Positions 1 to 9,375 of a DNA stretch of 64,000 nucleotides are shown one piece after another. This stretch comes from Streptomyces sp. DH-12. GTDB lineage: Bacteria; Actinomycetota; Actinomycetes; Streptomycetales; Streptomycetaceae. Numbering within the stretch: the stretch's first letter is position 1; each line of letters starts with the position of its first letter. The DNA is taken from NCBI RefSeq assembly GCF_002899455.1, contig NZ_PPFB01000001.1, positions 3,316,501 to 3,380,500 of the forward strand. Direction: 5' to 3'. The notes under the pieces are model-generated. The model worked only from the letters and a program-made list of their open reading frames with translations. It had not been told where the DNA came from and did not search any database. The position numbers and the translations under genes are program-made.

Positions 1-482
1 CGGACCGGCTCGCGGCGACCGGGGTGACGGTGGTGTGTCTGCCCCAGGGCGGCTGCGGCGCGGCGGACGGCCGGGGCGCCGCGCCGGCACGGCTGCTGCG
101 GGCGGCGGGCGTACGGGTCGCGGCGGGCAGCGGGTCGTTGCGGGACGTGTCGAACCCGGTGGGCCGGGGCGACCCGCTGGAGGCGGCGTACCTGCTGGCC
201 TCCTGCCAGGGGCTGTCCCCCGAGGACGCGTACGCGGCCGTGAGCGCTCAGGCGCGGGCGGCGATGGGGTTGCCGGAGGTGCGGGTGGAGGCGGGGTTCC
301 CCGCCGACCTGCTGGCGGTCCGGGGCGACGGCCTGCCGGCGGCGCTGTCCCTGGCGTACAGCCGGATCGTGGTGCACGGGGGCCGCGTCGTCTCCCGGAC
401 GAGCGCGGTGCGGGAGTACTGCGACTCGGCGGCGGCCGGCACGGGGCCGGGACTGCCGCGGCAGGGGCGGGGGACGGCGTAG
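1..482 (+). CDS. Amidohydrolase family protein, C-terminal part
   Basis: The gene is cut by the left edge; the frame is open from base 3 and ends with TAG at 480-482. The visible ~159 residues look like the C-terminal half of a cytosine-deaminase-like amidohydrolase. An AAGSGSLRDVSNPVGRGDPL segment corresponds to the conserved 'GxDxxxDxxxPxGxGD' metal/substrate region of that family, although the usual Asp is Ser here. Next come the helix 'LSPEDAYAAVSAQARAAMG' and the terminal beta-sandwich stretch with 'GFPADLLAV' and 'IVVHGGRVV', typical of the composite urease-like domain. It probably deaminates or hydrolyses a small cyclic amide, but the metal-binding HxH lies outside the window, so substrate and activity cannot be judged. 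Confidence 0.78.
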   Translation, partial: DRLAATGVTVVCLPQGGCGAADGRGAAPARLLRAAGVRVAAGSGSLRDVSNPVGRGDPLEAAYLLASCQGLSPEDAYAAVSAQARAAMGLPEVRVEAGFPADLLAVRGDGLPAALSLAYSRIVVHGGRVVSRTSAVREYCDSAAAGTGPGLPRQGRGTA

Positions 483-606
483 GGGCGGGGCGGTGTGGAG
501 TGAGGCCGGCGCGGGGCGGGGTCGAGGTGGGGGTACGCCTGAGGCTGCGCGTGTCGGGGGCCGGGTCGCGCGGCGGACAGGGCCGGTGCGGCGTACGGTC
601 GAATAC

Positions 607-1263
607 ATGCGCATTGTCATCGCTGGTGGTCATGGTCAGATCGCGCTGCGGCTGGAGCGGTTGCTCGTCGCGCGCGGGGACGAGGCGGCGGGCATCATCC
701 GCAAACCCGAACAGGCGGACGACCTGCGGGAGCTGGGTGCGGAACCGATCGTGCTCGACCTGGAGTCCGCTCCCGTGGAGGAGGTCGCGCAGTGCCTGGA
801 GGGCGCGGACGCGGCGGTGTTCGCGGCGGGCGCCGGTCCGGGCAGCGGCGTGGGCCGCAAGGACACGGTGGACCGGGCGGCGGCGGTCCTCTTCGCGGAC
901 GCGGCCGTACGCGCGGGCGTACGCCGGTTCGTGATCGTCTCGTCCATGGGCGCGGACCCGGAACACCAGGGGGACGAGGTCTTCGACGTGTACCTGCGGG
1001 CCAAGGGCGAGGCGGACGCGTACGTGCGGAGCCTGGACGCCCTGGACTGGACGATCCTGCGGCCGGGGCAGCTCACGGACGAGCCGGGCACGGGCCTGGT
1101 CCGCCTGGAGGCCCGCACGGGCCGCGGCGCGATCCCCCGCGACGACGTGGCCGCCGTCCTGGCGGAACTGGTGGACACGCCCGCGACGGCAGGCCTGACC
1201 CTGGAACTGATCAGCGGCTCCGCGCCGGCGTCGGTGGCGGTGAAGTCGGTCGCGGGCAACTGA
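607..1263 (+). CDS. NAD(P)-binding Rossmann-fold protein (NmrA/SDR-like)
   Basis: A 218-residue atypical short-chain dehydrogenase-like protein. The ATG at 607 is chosen because the Rossmann motif follows at once (MRIVIAGGHGQIALRL, a GxxGxxG-type dinucleotide loop at residues 7-13). A second conserved segment, 'RRFVIVSSMGAD' near residue 115, precedes the helix with 'YLRAKGEADAYVR' (YxxxK-like), then 'DWTILRPGQLTDEPGTG', which is the hallmark of the SDR_a5/NAD(P)H-binding group. This group includes NADH-binding regulators and biliverdin-reductase-like enzymes; the substrate is not predictable. It starts about 125 bp after the amidohydrolase and is probably its own transcription unit. Confidence 0.88.
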   Translation: MRIVIAGGHGQIALRLERLLVARGDEAAGIIRKPEQADDLRELGAEPIVLDLESAPVEEVAQCLEGADAAVFAAGAGPGSGVGRKDTVDRAAAVLFADAAVRAGVRRFVIVSSMGADPEHQGDEVFDVYLRAKGEADAYVRSLDALDWTILRPGQLTDEPGTGLVRLEARTGRGAIPRDDVAAVLAELVDTPATAGLTLELISGSAPASVAVKSVAGN

Positions 1264-1281
1264 GCGGGGCGCGGGCCTGGT

Positions 1282-1494
1282 TCAGAAGAGGGACATCTGC
1301 CCGGGGAAGTCCGGCACGACGTAGCCGTCCAGCGACGGCTGCTCAGGCCCTGTCCGGGCGTGCCGGCGGGACCCCGGGCAGGAGGTCAGCTCTCCGCTGC
1401 CACGGGCGCCGGGCGGATCGTGCCGCGCGTACCGCCCGGCGACGACGGCGATCTCACGACGGCACTCGGGACACGGACGACGACGCGACGACAT
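1282..1494 (-). CDS. Small conserved hypothetical protein with CPxC and C-terminal SCPGS motifs
   Basis: A 70-residue protein starting at the ATG at 1494 (MSSRRRPCPECRREI). It has a CPEC pair near residue 8, an H-D segment 'YARHDP' and a third Cys in 'ELTSCPGSRR', a spacing that suggests a small zinc-ribbon-like fold with Cys/His ligands. I do not recognise a function. It converges on the NAD(P)-binding gene, with only 18 bp between the stop codons. An upstream in-frame ATG at 1539 would add 15 residues, but the Cys-rich core begins right after the chosen start. Confidence 0.6.
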   Translation of the reverse strand: MSSRRRPCPECRREIAVVAGRYARHDPPGARGSGELTSCPGSRRHARTGPEQPSLDGYVVPDFPGQMSLF

Positions 1495-2283
1495 GCTCCC
1501 AGTGTGCCCGGCAGCGTTGTGCCGCCCCTGCCCCGGCATACCAGGGCACGGCCACCGGCCGCCTCGCCTCCTGGAGTGACCGGCACCTGCGGATCCTTAC
1601 GGACATCAGCGGACGCGAGGATGACGTCAGATTTCCTGGTTCCGCCCCGCGGCTGGGCCGTCGGACAACGCGTCGCGTTTCCCCTTCGCGGTCCGGCATC
1701 GTGCTGCGACGGCCTCGTCGGCCTTCAGCCGATTTCCGCCTCCGGGGCCGCGGAGGGCGGAATTCCGGAAATTGTCGAACACGCGGCGCGCGGTGCGGCA
1801 TTCGCAATGATCCGGCGTGCGGCACGCCCCGCGACTCGACCTGCGGCATTCATGACGCTTTGGCGTGCGACACGCGCAACGGCTCATGGGTGATGCCGCC
1901 GACGACCGCGGCGCCGACCGCCGGGCGGTGAGGCAACGGCCGGTCAGGTCCAGGGACTTCGCGGGGCCGAGCAGGGCCGGTTCGGGCCGGCGCAGGGTGG
2001 TCTGCGGTGCCGGGGGACCGCGCTCACCGAGTCCGCCCGGACGGGGAAGCGACGAAAGGCATTTCCCTGGTGGAAACATGCCGAATTCGAAGGAACAACT
2101 CGGCGGAGAACGACGCGACTTACCCCTGCGACACCAAGTGACAGCGGTGATTTCACTGCCTGTACCGTTCTCGCGAGGGGCAGTGACGCCGAGGCGGGAC
2201 CGTCAGGTTCCCCGGAGACATATGTGCACGTCACTCCTGCCGAGATGCACGGAAGGGCAATAGAGACAGTGTTATTGAGCGGT
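1495..2283. other. Non-coding stretch, 789 bp
   Basis: No convincing gene is visible here. The open frames in it lack the strong GC-third-position bias of the neighbours and give low-complexity Arg/Ala/Pro peptides. The stretch is somewhat AT-richer than the genes around it and holds a pair of imperfect ~34-bp direct repeats (about 1793-1827 and 1842-1876, both containing TGCGGCATTC and GGCGTGCG-CACGC). It presumably carries the promoters of the flanking divergent genes. Confidence 0.5.
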
Positions 2284-2907
2284 ATGAGGAGAAACGTCGC
2301 CGGGATGGCCGGGGGCGTGCTGATGGCGGCGGTCATGACCCTCACGGGGTGTTCGAGCGGCTCGGACGACTCCGAGAAGGAGACGGGTTCGAGCAACTCG
2401 CCGGCCGCCGATTCCGAGAAGGCGCCGGGCAGCGAGCAGGGGGACGCCTCGGATACGGGGCAGGCCTCGTCCGCTGACCAGTCCACCGCCGAGAGCGCGG
2501 TCGCGGCGTGGGTCACCGCAGTCGTCAAGAACCAGCCGAAGGAAGCGTGCCTGCTGATGGGCGAGGCCGCTACCGGCTCGAAGCCCGCGCGCGCCGGCAC
2601 GGAAGCGACGTGCGACAGCAACTCGCCCGAAGGCGCGAAGATCCTGGAGAGCATAGGGAAGTTCCGGGAGTCGTTCACCCCCGATCCGCCCTCGGCCGAC
2701 CCGGAGGTGGAGGTCGCCGAGACCCCGGCCACCGGAGACGAAACGGTGGTCCCCGCAGAGAAGATCACCGTTGACGGCCAGACCCTCGACAAGATCATCC
2801 TTTCCCGCTCCACAGGCGTGGAAGCCGGTCAGCTGGACGTCCAGGTCCACTCCAGCAAGATCGACGACAGGTGGTACGTCACCAACATCGGCTTCGACAT
2901 CGGCTGA
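2284..2907 (+). CDS. Putative lipoprotein
   Basis: A 207-residue exported lipoprotein. Beginning at the ATG at 2284, it has a short basic N-terminus (MRRN), a hydrophobic h-region and a lipobox LTGC with Cys at residue 22, so it should be lipidated and anchored on the outer face of the membrane. A Ser/Asp/Glu-rich linker (about residues 23-75) is followed by a roughly 130-residue domain that has two further Cys (ACLLMGEA and ATCDSN), which could form a disulfide, and ends with 'KIDDRWYVTNIGFDIG'. That terminus resembles the NTF2-like/DUF4878-type fold of other actinobacterial lipoproteins. Function unknown. Upstream in-frame starts would place extra residues before the signal peptide and are less likely. 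Confidence 0.72.
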   Translation: MRRNVAGMAGGVLMAAVMTLTGCSSGSDDSEKETGSSNSPAADSEKAPGSEQGDASDTGQASSADQSTAESAVAAWVTAVVKNQPKEACLLMGEAATGSKPARAGTEATCDSNSPEGAKILESIGKFRESFTPDPPSADPEVEVAETPATGDETVVPAEKITVDGQTLDKIILSRSTGVEAGQLDVQVHSSKIDDRWYVTNIGFDIG

Positions 2908-3019
2908 CCCGGCACTCCGGACGGCGCCGCCTCGACGACCACGGCTCCCCGTGTCGGCGGGGCGGCACGTGCCGCCGACGCCGCGCCGGCATGAGCGCAG
3001 CCACTTCCACTGCTGAGCC

Positions 3020-3271
3020 TCAGTCGTCGCCACCCCCGGCTCTCCGCCGGATGACGGCGGCTGCCCACTGGCCGACCACCACGCTCACCGTCAACGTCAG
3101 CGCGAACGAGAACGAGTCGTCCCACGACTTGCCCCTCACCCAATGCCACACCACCGCACCGAGCCCGAACACCGCACCCGCACAGGCCCACACCACGAGC
3201 CATCGCACGAACCGGTGTCGGCGCCATGGAGCGGCAGAGGCCTCCTCACTTGTGCGCTGACGGTCCGTCAT
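3020..3271 (-). CDS. Small two-helix membrane protein
   Basis: An 83-residue protein with a basic N-terminus, two predicted membrane helices (about residues 24-46, 'FVRWLVVWACAGAVFGLGAV', and 53-74, 'FSFALTLTVSVVVGQWAAAV') and a basic tail. The pattern fits a small inner-membrane protein of unknown function common in streptomycetes. Ribosome-binding evidence before the ATG at 3271 is weak. It converges on the lipoprotein gene. Confidence 0.55.
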   Translation of the reverse strand: MTDRQRTSEEASAAPWRRHRFVRWLVVWACAGAVFGLGAVVWHWVRGKSWDDSFSFALTLTVSVVVGQWAAAVIRRRAGGGDD

Positions 3272-3568
3272 GCTGCAGCGCTTACCCGCCCACGGCTACG
3301 CCAAGAGCGGCTCTCCGTCCCGCCGGCGACCGGGACTGCGAGGCGCCCGTTCCGCCGGAACCGGCGTTCCCGCTCCGCGGCCACGTCGGATTCCTCAGCG
3401 ACGGCGACGAAGCTGCCACTGCGAAGACTCGGCGCGACTGCGACAGAGTGGCCGAACGGGCCCGGAAGCCTGCCCGCGGGTACGGGTCGCCCACGTGCTC
3501 CGAGGCAGGGCGTTCAGGCACGGGACGGAGTGAGACAGTGGGCCGCCTCCGGGATGACATGACGAAGA
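3272..3568. other. Intergenic stretch, about 300 bp
   Basis: Several overlapping open frames exist here but none has convincing codon bias or a recognisable product. It lies at the 3' side of the tRNA-Tyr gene, where an integrative element would sit if the attachment site were occupied; no integrase or excisionase gene and no obvious second copy of the tRNA end is seen. Confidence 0.45.
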
Positions 3569-3601
3569 GCCCGTGACCTGCTGCGTGAGCAGGTCACGGG
3601 C
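3569..3601 (-). terminator. Hairpin downstream of tRNA-Tyr
   Basis: A 14-bp perfect stem (GCCCGTGACCTGCT at 3569-3582 against AGCAGGTCACGGGC at 3588-3601) with a 5-nt loop lies 14 bp past the 3' end of the tRNA on the minus strand. It is followed by TCTTCGTC rather than a strict T-run, as is usual in this GC-rich genus. Read as the tRNA transcription terminator. Confidence 0.75.
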
Positions 3602-3615
3602 CCTTCGTTCCCGTG

Positions 3616-3697
3616 TGGCGGCGCCAGGATTCGAACCTGGGAAGGCTGAGCCGGCAGATTTACAGTCTGCTCCCTTTGGCCGCTCGGGCACACCGCC
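3616..3697 (-). tRNA. tRNA-Tyr (anticodon GUA)
   Basis: Read on the minus strand it begins GGCGGTG and ends CGCCGCC plus an A discriminator, giving a 7-bp acceptor stem with one G-U pair. The T arm contains GGTTCGAATCC, the anticodon loop is CTGTAAA (GTA), and a long variable arm makes it a class II tRNA of 82 nt, as expected for bacterial tRNA-Tyr. CCA is not encoded. In S. coelicolor/S. lividans the tRNA-Tyr gene is the chromosomal integration site of the plasmid SLP1 (established knowledge); here the gene is intact and no SLP1-like genes are present. Confidence 0.95.
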
Positions 3698-3933
3698 GGG
3701 TTTGCTGCACTGAACCCCGCCTTCCGGCGGTGCTCGCTGGCAACGACGTAAACAATACCCGATGGACAGGGGTGCTTCGCCACCCGATTGATCGCCACCC
3801 CCGGGCCGGGGGGTGACTAGGCTGGTCCGGATGCGGTCCGGGACCGATTCCGGGCTCGGTGGCCGCCTCAAGTACGCCGGTACGCATCCGGTGCGCAGCC
3901 CGATACGCACCCCGAATCAAGGAGCCACAGGAC

Positions 3934-4422
3934 ATGGCCGACTCCAGTTTCGACATCGTCTCGAAGGTCGAGCGGCAGGAGGTCGACAACGCCCTCAACC
4001 AGACCGCCAAGGAGATCTCGCAGCGCTACGACTTCAAGGGCGTGGGCGCCTCGATCTCGTGGTCCGGGGAGAAGATCCTCATGGAGGCCAACTCCGAGGA
4101 CCGGGTGAAAGCTGTCCTCGACGTCTTCCAGTCCAAGCTGATCAAGCGGGGCATCTCCCTGAAGGCCCTGGACGCGGGCGAGCCGCAGCTCTCGGGCAAG
4201 GAGTTCAAGATCTTCGCGTCGATCCAGGAGGGCATCTCCCAGGAGAACGCGAAGAAGGTCGCGAAGATCATCCGCGACGAAGGCCCGAAGGGCGTGAAGG
4301 CCCAGGTCCAGGGTGAGGAGCTGCGCGTCAGCTCCAAGAGCCGGGACGACCTCCAGGCCGTCATCACGCTGCTCAAGGGCAAGGACTTCGACTTCGCCCT
4401 GCAGTTCGTGAACTACCGGTAG
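3934..4422 (+). CDS. yajQ: YajQ family nucleotide-binding protein
   Basis: A 162-residue cytoplasmic protein, almost the same length as E. coli YajQ (163). It has the family pattern: N-terminal '[20 protein letters not shown]', then '[10 protein letters not shown]', '[20 protein letters not shown]' and C-terminal '[15 protein letters not shown]' and '[17 protein letters not shown]'. YajQ proteins are two-domain ferredoxin-like folds that bind nucleotides; some members bind cyclic di-GMP and act on transcription factors (known for Xanthomonas). The role in Streptomyces is not established. The ATG at 3934 has the purine-rich CAAGGAG about 10 bp upstream. A T-rich hairpin terminator follows. Confidence 0.95.
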   Translation: MADSSFDIVSKVERQEVDNALNQTAKEISQRYDFKGVGASISWSGEKILMEANSEDRVKAVLDVFQSKLIKRGISLKALDAGEPQLSGKEFKIFASIQEGISQENAKKVAKIIRDEGPKGVKAQVQGEELRVSSKSRDDLQAVITLLKGKDFDFALQFVNYR

Positions 4423-4450
4423 AACGGCCGGCGCGCCGGACGGCCGCAGG

Positions 4451-4482
4451 AGGGTGGGCGCCGCTCGGGCGCCCACCCTTTT
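4451..4482 (+). terminator. Intrinsic terminator of yajQ
   Basis: A 12-bp stem (AGGGTGGGCGCC at 4451-4462 with GGCGCCCACCCT at 4468-4479), a 5-nt loop and a following T-run. It is the most canonical rho-independent terminator in the window and lies between yajQ and the convergent small membrane gene. Confidence 0.85.
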
Positions 4483-4514
4483 CGTGCGCGCGGCGGCGCC
4501 GCACGCGTGTCGCG

Positions 4515-4781
4515 TCAGTCGCGCGAATGACCGAAGAGGATGCGGTAGGCGATCAGCAGGACCAATGAGCCGCCGATCGCGGCCAGCCACGTGGCGCCGT
4601 CGTAGAAGTCCTTGCTGATCGGGTGGTCGAGCCAGCGGGACGAGATCCAGCCGCCGGTGAACGCGCCGGCGACGCCGATCAGGGTCGTGCCGACGAGGCC
4701 GCCCGGGTCGCGGCCGGGCAGCAGGAGCTTCGCGATGGCACCGGCCAGCAGGCCCAGAATGATCCAGCTGATGATCGTCAT
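4515..4781 (-). CDS. GlsB/YeaQ/YmgE family (transglycosylase-associated) membrane protein
   Basis: An 88-residue membrane protein with three helices and the family's glycine-rich pattern: 'IISWIILGLLAGAIAKLLLP', then 'GRDPGGLVGTTLIGVAGAFTG' and a last helix 'WLAAIGGSLVLLIAYRILFG'. The family is widespread and stress-associated, but despite its name no enzymatic role is established. The ATG at 4781 starts directly at the first helix. Convergent with yajQ and divergent from the permease gene. Confidence 0.88.
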   Translation of the reverse strand: MTIISWIILGLLAGAIAKLLLPGRDPGGLVGTTLIGVAGAFTGGWISSRWLDHPISKDFYDGATWLAAIGGSLVLLIAYRILFGHSRD

Positions 4782-4874
4782 GCCGAGTACCTGCCCCTCC
4801 CCGTCGGCCTGTGCACCATGGAGGACGTCACGAGTACACCTTCCGGTTGCCCTTGACCAGTAGGGTGCGGCCTC

Positions 4875-6155
<1,281 letters not shown>

Positions 6156-6371
6156 CCGCTCCCCTGCGCTGCCCAGGCCTGAGGCGCCCGGACGTGGGTC
6201 AGGGGCCGCGGCGTATGCGGTGCGGCGGCGCCGTCCGCTCGTACCGCTTCTCGTGCTCGGTCATGGGTCCATGATGCGCGGCGGCGGCGAAGCGTGTGCG
6301 GGGCTGTGGACAACCTCGGAGTTGTGGACGACTTCCCGCCCGACAGCCCGCGGCGAACACCGCGGCTCACC

Positions 6372-6767
6372 TCACCAGCGGTCCGTGAACGCCCGGTCCG
6401 TGCGGACGATCTCGCGGCCCAGCGGGAACAGCGAGACCGGGATCAGTTTGAAGTTGGCGACGCCGAGCGGGATGCCGATGATCGTCACGCACAGGGCGAG
6501 GCCCGTGACGATGTGGCCGAGGGCGAGCCACCAGCCCGCCAGGATCAGCCACAGCACGTTGACGACGAAGGACGGGGCTCCCGCGTCGCGGCGCTCCACC
6601 GTCGTGTACCCGAAGGGCCACAGGGCGTAGACGCCGATGCGGAACGCGGCCACGCCGAACGGGATGCCGATGACCGTGATGCACAGCAGCAGGCCGGCGA
6701 GCATGTAGCCGAGGAACAGCCAGACGCCGCTGACGACGAGCCAGATGAGATTCAGGATGGTCTTCAC
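6372..6767 (-). CDS. YccF domain-containing inner membrane protein
   Basis: A 131-residue membrane protein made of two similar YccF modules. Each has a helix pair ending in '[18 protein letters not shown]' (first) and '[17 protein letters not shown]' (second), followed by 'WPFGYTTV' and 'FPLGREIV'. It begins with GTG at 6767, which overlaps the htpX stop codon by 4 bp (GTGA), so it is translated by coupling to htpX. YccF proteins are of unknown function. Coupling to a membrane protease suggests a role in membrane quality control, which is inference. Confidence 0.85.
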   Translation of the reverse strand: MKTILNLIWLVVSGVWLFLGYMLAGLLLCITVIGIPFGVAAFRIGVYALWPFGYTTVERRDAGAPSFVVNVLWLILAGWWLALGHIVTGLALCVTIIGIPLGVANFKLIPVSLFPLGREIVRTDRAFTDRW

Positions 6768-7624
6768 AGGTGACCTGCCATCTTCTCGAGCCGGGCGATA
6801 CGTTCCGCCATCGGCGGGTGGGTGGAGAACATCTTCGAGAATCCCTGCCCCGGACGGAAGGGATTCGCGATCATCATGTGGCTCGCCGTCTCGATGCGGG
6901 GCTCGGGGGGCAGCGGGAGCTGCTTGGTGCCGAGCTCCAGCTTGCGCAGGGCGCTCGCCAGGGCGAGCGGGTCGCCGGTGAGCTGGGAACCGGAGGCGTC
7001 CGCCTCGTACTCGCGGGAGCGGCTGATGGCCAGCTGGATGAGGGACGCCGCGAGCGGGCCCAGGATCAGGACGAGCAGCAGACCGAGAATGCCCGGGCCG
7101 TCGTCGTCGTCCGAGCGGCCGATCGGGATCAGCCAGGCGAAGTTGACCAGGAACATGATCACGGAGGCGAGGGCGCCGGCGACCGAGGAGATCAGGATGT
7201 CGCGGTTGTAGACATGGCTGAGCTCGTGGCCGATGACGCCGCGCAGCTCCCGCTCGTCGAGGAGACGCAGGATGCCTTCCGTGCAGCACACCGCCGCGTT
7301 GCGCGGGTTGCGGCCGGTGGCGAAGGCGTTGGGGGCCTCGGTCGGCGAGATGTAGAGGCGGGGCATGGGCTGGCGGGCCTGCGTGGAGAGTTCGCGGACC
7401 ATCCGGTACAGGCCGGGGGCCTCGAACTCGCTCACCGGGCGGGCCCGCATCGCCCGCAGGGCCAGCTTGTCGCTGTTCCAGTACGCGTACGCGTTGGTGC
7501 CCAGCGCGACGACGACGGCGACGACGAGCCCCGTGCGGCCGAAGAAGCTGCCGATGACGATGATGAGCGCGGACAGTCCCCCGAGGAGGACCGCGGTCCT
7601 GAGCCCGTTGTGCCGGCGGTGCAC
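6764..7624 (-). CDS. htpX: Membrane zinc metalloprotease HtpX (M48B)
   Basis: A 286-residue protease with two N-terminal membrane helices, the zinc motif HELSH (in '[11 protein letters not shown]') and the third-ligand glutamate region '[10 protein letters not shown]'. '[20 protein letters not shown]' ahead of the HExxH is the conserved HtpX strand that binds substrate. '[15 protein letters not shown]' near the end is another family hallmark. HtpX degrades damaged or misfolded membrane proteins in concert with FtsH. The ATG at 7624 gives the usual family length. Confidence 0.95.
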   Translation of the reverse strand: MHRRHNGLRTAVLLGGLSALIIVIGSFFGRTGLVVAVVVALGTNAYAYWNSDKLALRAMRARPVSEFEAPGLYRMVRELSTQARQPMPRLYISPTEAPNAFATGRNPRNAAVCCTEGILRLLDERELRGVIGHELSHVYNRDILISSVAGALASVIMFLVNFAWLIPIGRSDDDDGPGILGLLLVLILGPLAASLIQLAISRSREYEADASGSQLTGDPLALASALRKLELGTKQLPLPPEPRIETASHMMIANPFRPGQGFSKMFSTHPPMAERIARLEKMAGHL

Positions 7625-7810
7625 GGTACGCCCTCCAAATCGTGCGGCAGGGGAACCCTTGCTGGTTGATCTTCCGTCTGACCTGCGCTGCCCACTGACA
7701 CCGTGGTGCCACGTCCAGTGGACCCTCCCGTACCGGTCAACGCCAGGCGGGGGGCACTAGTTCCCTTGTGCGCGCGGTGGCGCGTGTCAACCGTCCGTGC
7801 GAAGGGGTGT

Positions 7811-7834
7811 GCGGGGCAGGACGAGCGGCCCCGC
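7811..7834 (-). terminator. Weak hairpin after nuoN2
   Basis: A 7-bp GC stem (GCGGGGC at 7811-7817 with GCCCCGC at 7828-7834) with a 10-nt loop lies just past the nuoN2 stop on the minus strand. It is the only candidate terminator of the second nuo operon and is weak. Confidence 0.35.
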
Positions 7835-7854
7835 GCGCGTGAGGCGCCGGCCGG

Positions 7855-9375
7855 CTAGAAGAGCCCGGTCTCCGTGAAGCGCAGGACGAGTTGCGGGGCG
7901 CCGGACAGGACGATGCCGAGAACGCCGGTCAGGGCGAGCGCCGCGGTGAGCGGGGCAGGGGCAGGGAAGCGGTGGGGGGCCGCCGCCTTCCCCTCGGGAG
8001 CCGCCTCCGGCGCGCGGAACAGCAGCGCCGTCCAGCGCAGGTAGTACACCAGCGCGATCACGACGTTGACGGCCATGACCACGGCCAGCCAGCCCAGTCC
8101 CGCGTCGACGGCCGCCGCGAACACGGTGACCTTGGCGAAGAGGCCGATGACACCCGGCGGGAGTCCGGCGAGGCACAGCAGGAAGAAGCCCATGAGCAGC
8201 GCGGTGAGCGGGCTCGCGGCGTACAGGCCGCGGTAGTCGGCGACCCGGTTGAGCCGGTGCGCGCGGCCGACGAGGGCGGCCACCGCGAAGGCCCCCAGGT
8301 TCACGGCGCCGTACATGAGGGCGTAGGCGAGGGTGGAGCCGGCCGACCTCTCGGGGTCGTCGGAGTACCCGGCGGCGGCGATCGGCACCAGGAGGTACCC
8401 GGCCTGGCCGACGGACGACCAGGCGAGCAGGCGTACGGCGCTGTACGCGCGCGTGGACTGCTGGCGCAGGGCGCCGACGTTGCCGACGGTCATGGTGAGC
8501 GCGGCGAGCACGGCCAGGGCGGGGGCCCAGGCGTCGGCGTACGAGGGCAGGGCGACGACGGTGACGAGGATGAGGCCGGAGAAGCCGACCGCCTTGCCGA
8601 TCACGGACAGGTAGGCGGCGATCGGCAGCGGGGCGCCCACGTAGGTGTCGGGGACCCAGAAGTGGAAGGGGACGGCGGCCGTCTTGAACGCGAAACCGAC
8701 GAGGGTGAGGACGACGCCGGTCTGCGCGAGGGTGTCGAGCTGCCCGTCGACGTGCTGGATGCGTTCGGCGACGCGGGTGAGGTGGAGGGTTCCGGTCGCG
8801 GCGTAGACGAAGCTGATGCCCAGAAGGCTGACCGCGGTGGCGGTGACGGAGGACAGGAAGAACTTCAGGGCCGCCTCGGAGGACCTGCGGTCGCCGTGCC
8901 GCAGGCCGACCAGGGCGAAGGCGGGCAGGGACGCCACCTCCAGGGCGACGACGAGGGTCGCGAGGTCCCGGGAGGCGGGCAGCAGGGCCGCGCCGGCGGT
9001 GGAGGAGAGGAACAGGAACCAGTACTCGCCCTCGGGGAGCCGCTTGCCGGAGTCCTTCAGCGCGGTGACCGACAGCAGGGCGCAGAGCAGGGCACCGCCG
9101 AGCACCAGGAACTGGACGACGAGGGTGAAGCGGTCCGCGGTGTAGCTGCACACCTCGGTGTCGCCGACCAGGCAGAAGGTGGCGCGGTCGGCGTCGAGGA
9201 GGGGCAGCAGCATGAGTGCGGCGGCGGCGAGTCCGGCCACCGCGATCCAGCCGAGCAGGGGCTTCCTGGTCTCGCCGACGAACAGGTCGGCGACGAGCAC
9301 GACGAGTCCGGCGACCGCCGCGATGGTGGGCGGCGCGATGGCCAGCCAGTCGACGGACTGGACGAGGGAGCTCAT
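7855..9375 (-). CDS. nuoN2: NADH-quinone oxidoreductase-like subunit N, second set
   Basis: A 506-residue antiporter-like membrane subunit of the proton-pumping arm. Key charged residues of the family are present: the TM5 Glu in 'VVALEVASLPAFALVGL' and the TM7 Lys in 'FAFKTAAVPFHFWVPDTYVG', plus a later Lys in 'AAYLSVIGKAVGFSG'. It therefore looks proton-competent rather than decayed. It is the last gene of the A-B-C-H-I-J-K-L-M-N operon, and its ATG at 9375 overlaps the nuoM2 stop by 4 bp (ATGA). Confidence 0.93.
   Translation of the reverse strand: MSSLVQSVDWLAIAPPTIAAVAGLVVLVADLFVGETRKPLLGWIAVAGLAAAALMLLPLLDADRATFCLVGDTEVCSYTADRFTLVVQFLVLGGALLCALLSVTALKDSGKRLPEGEYWFLFLSSTAGAALLPASRDLATLVVALEVASLPAFALVGLRHGDRRSSEAALKFFLSSVTATAVSLLGISFVYAATGTLHLTRVAERIQHVDGQLDTLAQTGVVLTLVGFAFKTAAVPFHFWVPDTYVGAPLPIAAYLSVIGKAVGFSGLILVTVVALPSYADAWAPALAVLAALTMTVGNVGALRQQSTRAYSAVRLLAWSSVGQAGYLLVPIAAAGYSDDPERSAGSTLAYALMYGAVNLGAFAVAALVGRAHRLNRVADYRGLYAASPLTALLMGFFLLCLAGLPPGVIGLFAKVTVFAAAVDAGLGWLAVVMAVNVVIALVYYLRWTALLFRAPEAAPEGKAAAPHRFPAPAPLTAALALTGVLGIVLSGAPQLVLRFTETGLF

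Noticed and set aside
1360..2079. Overlapping plus- and minus-strand frames as small genes
   Set aside because: Both lack third-position GC bias and recognisable domains, and each conflicts with the more plausible 70-residue gene at 1282-1494.
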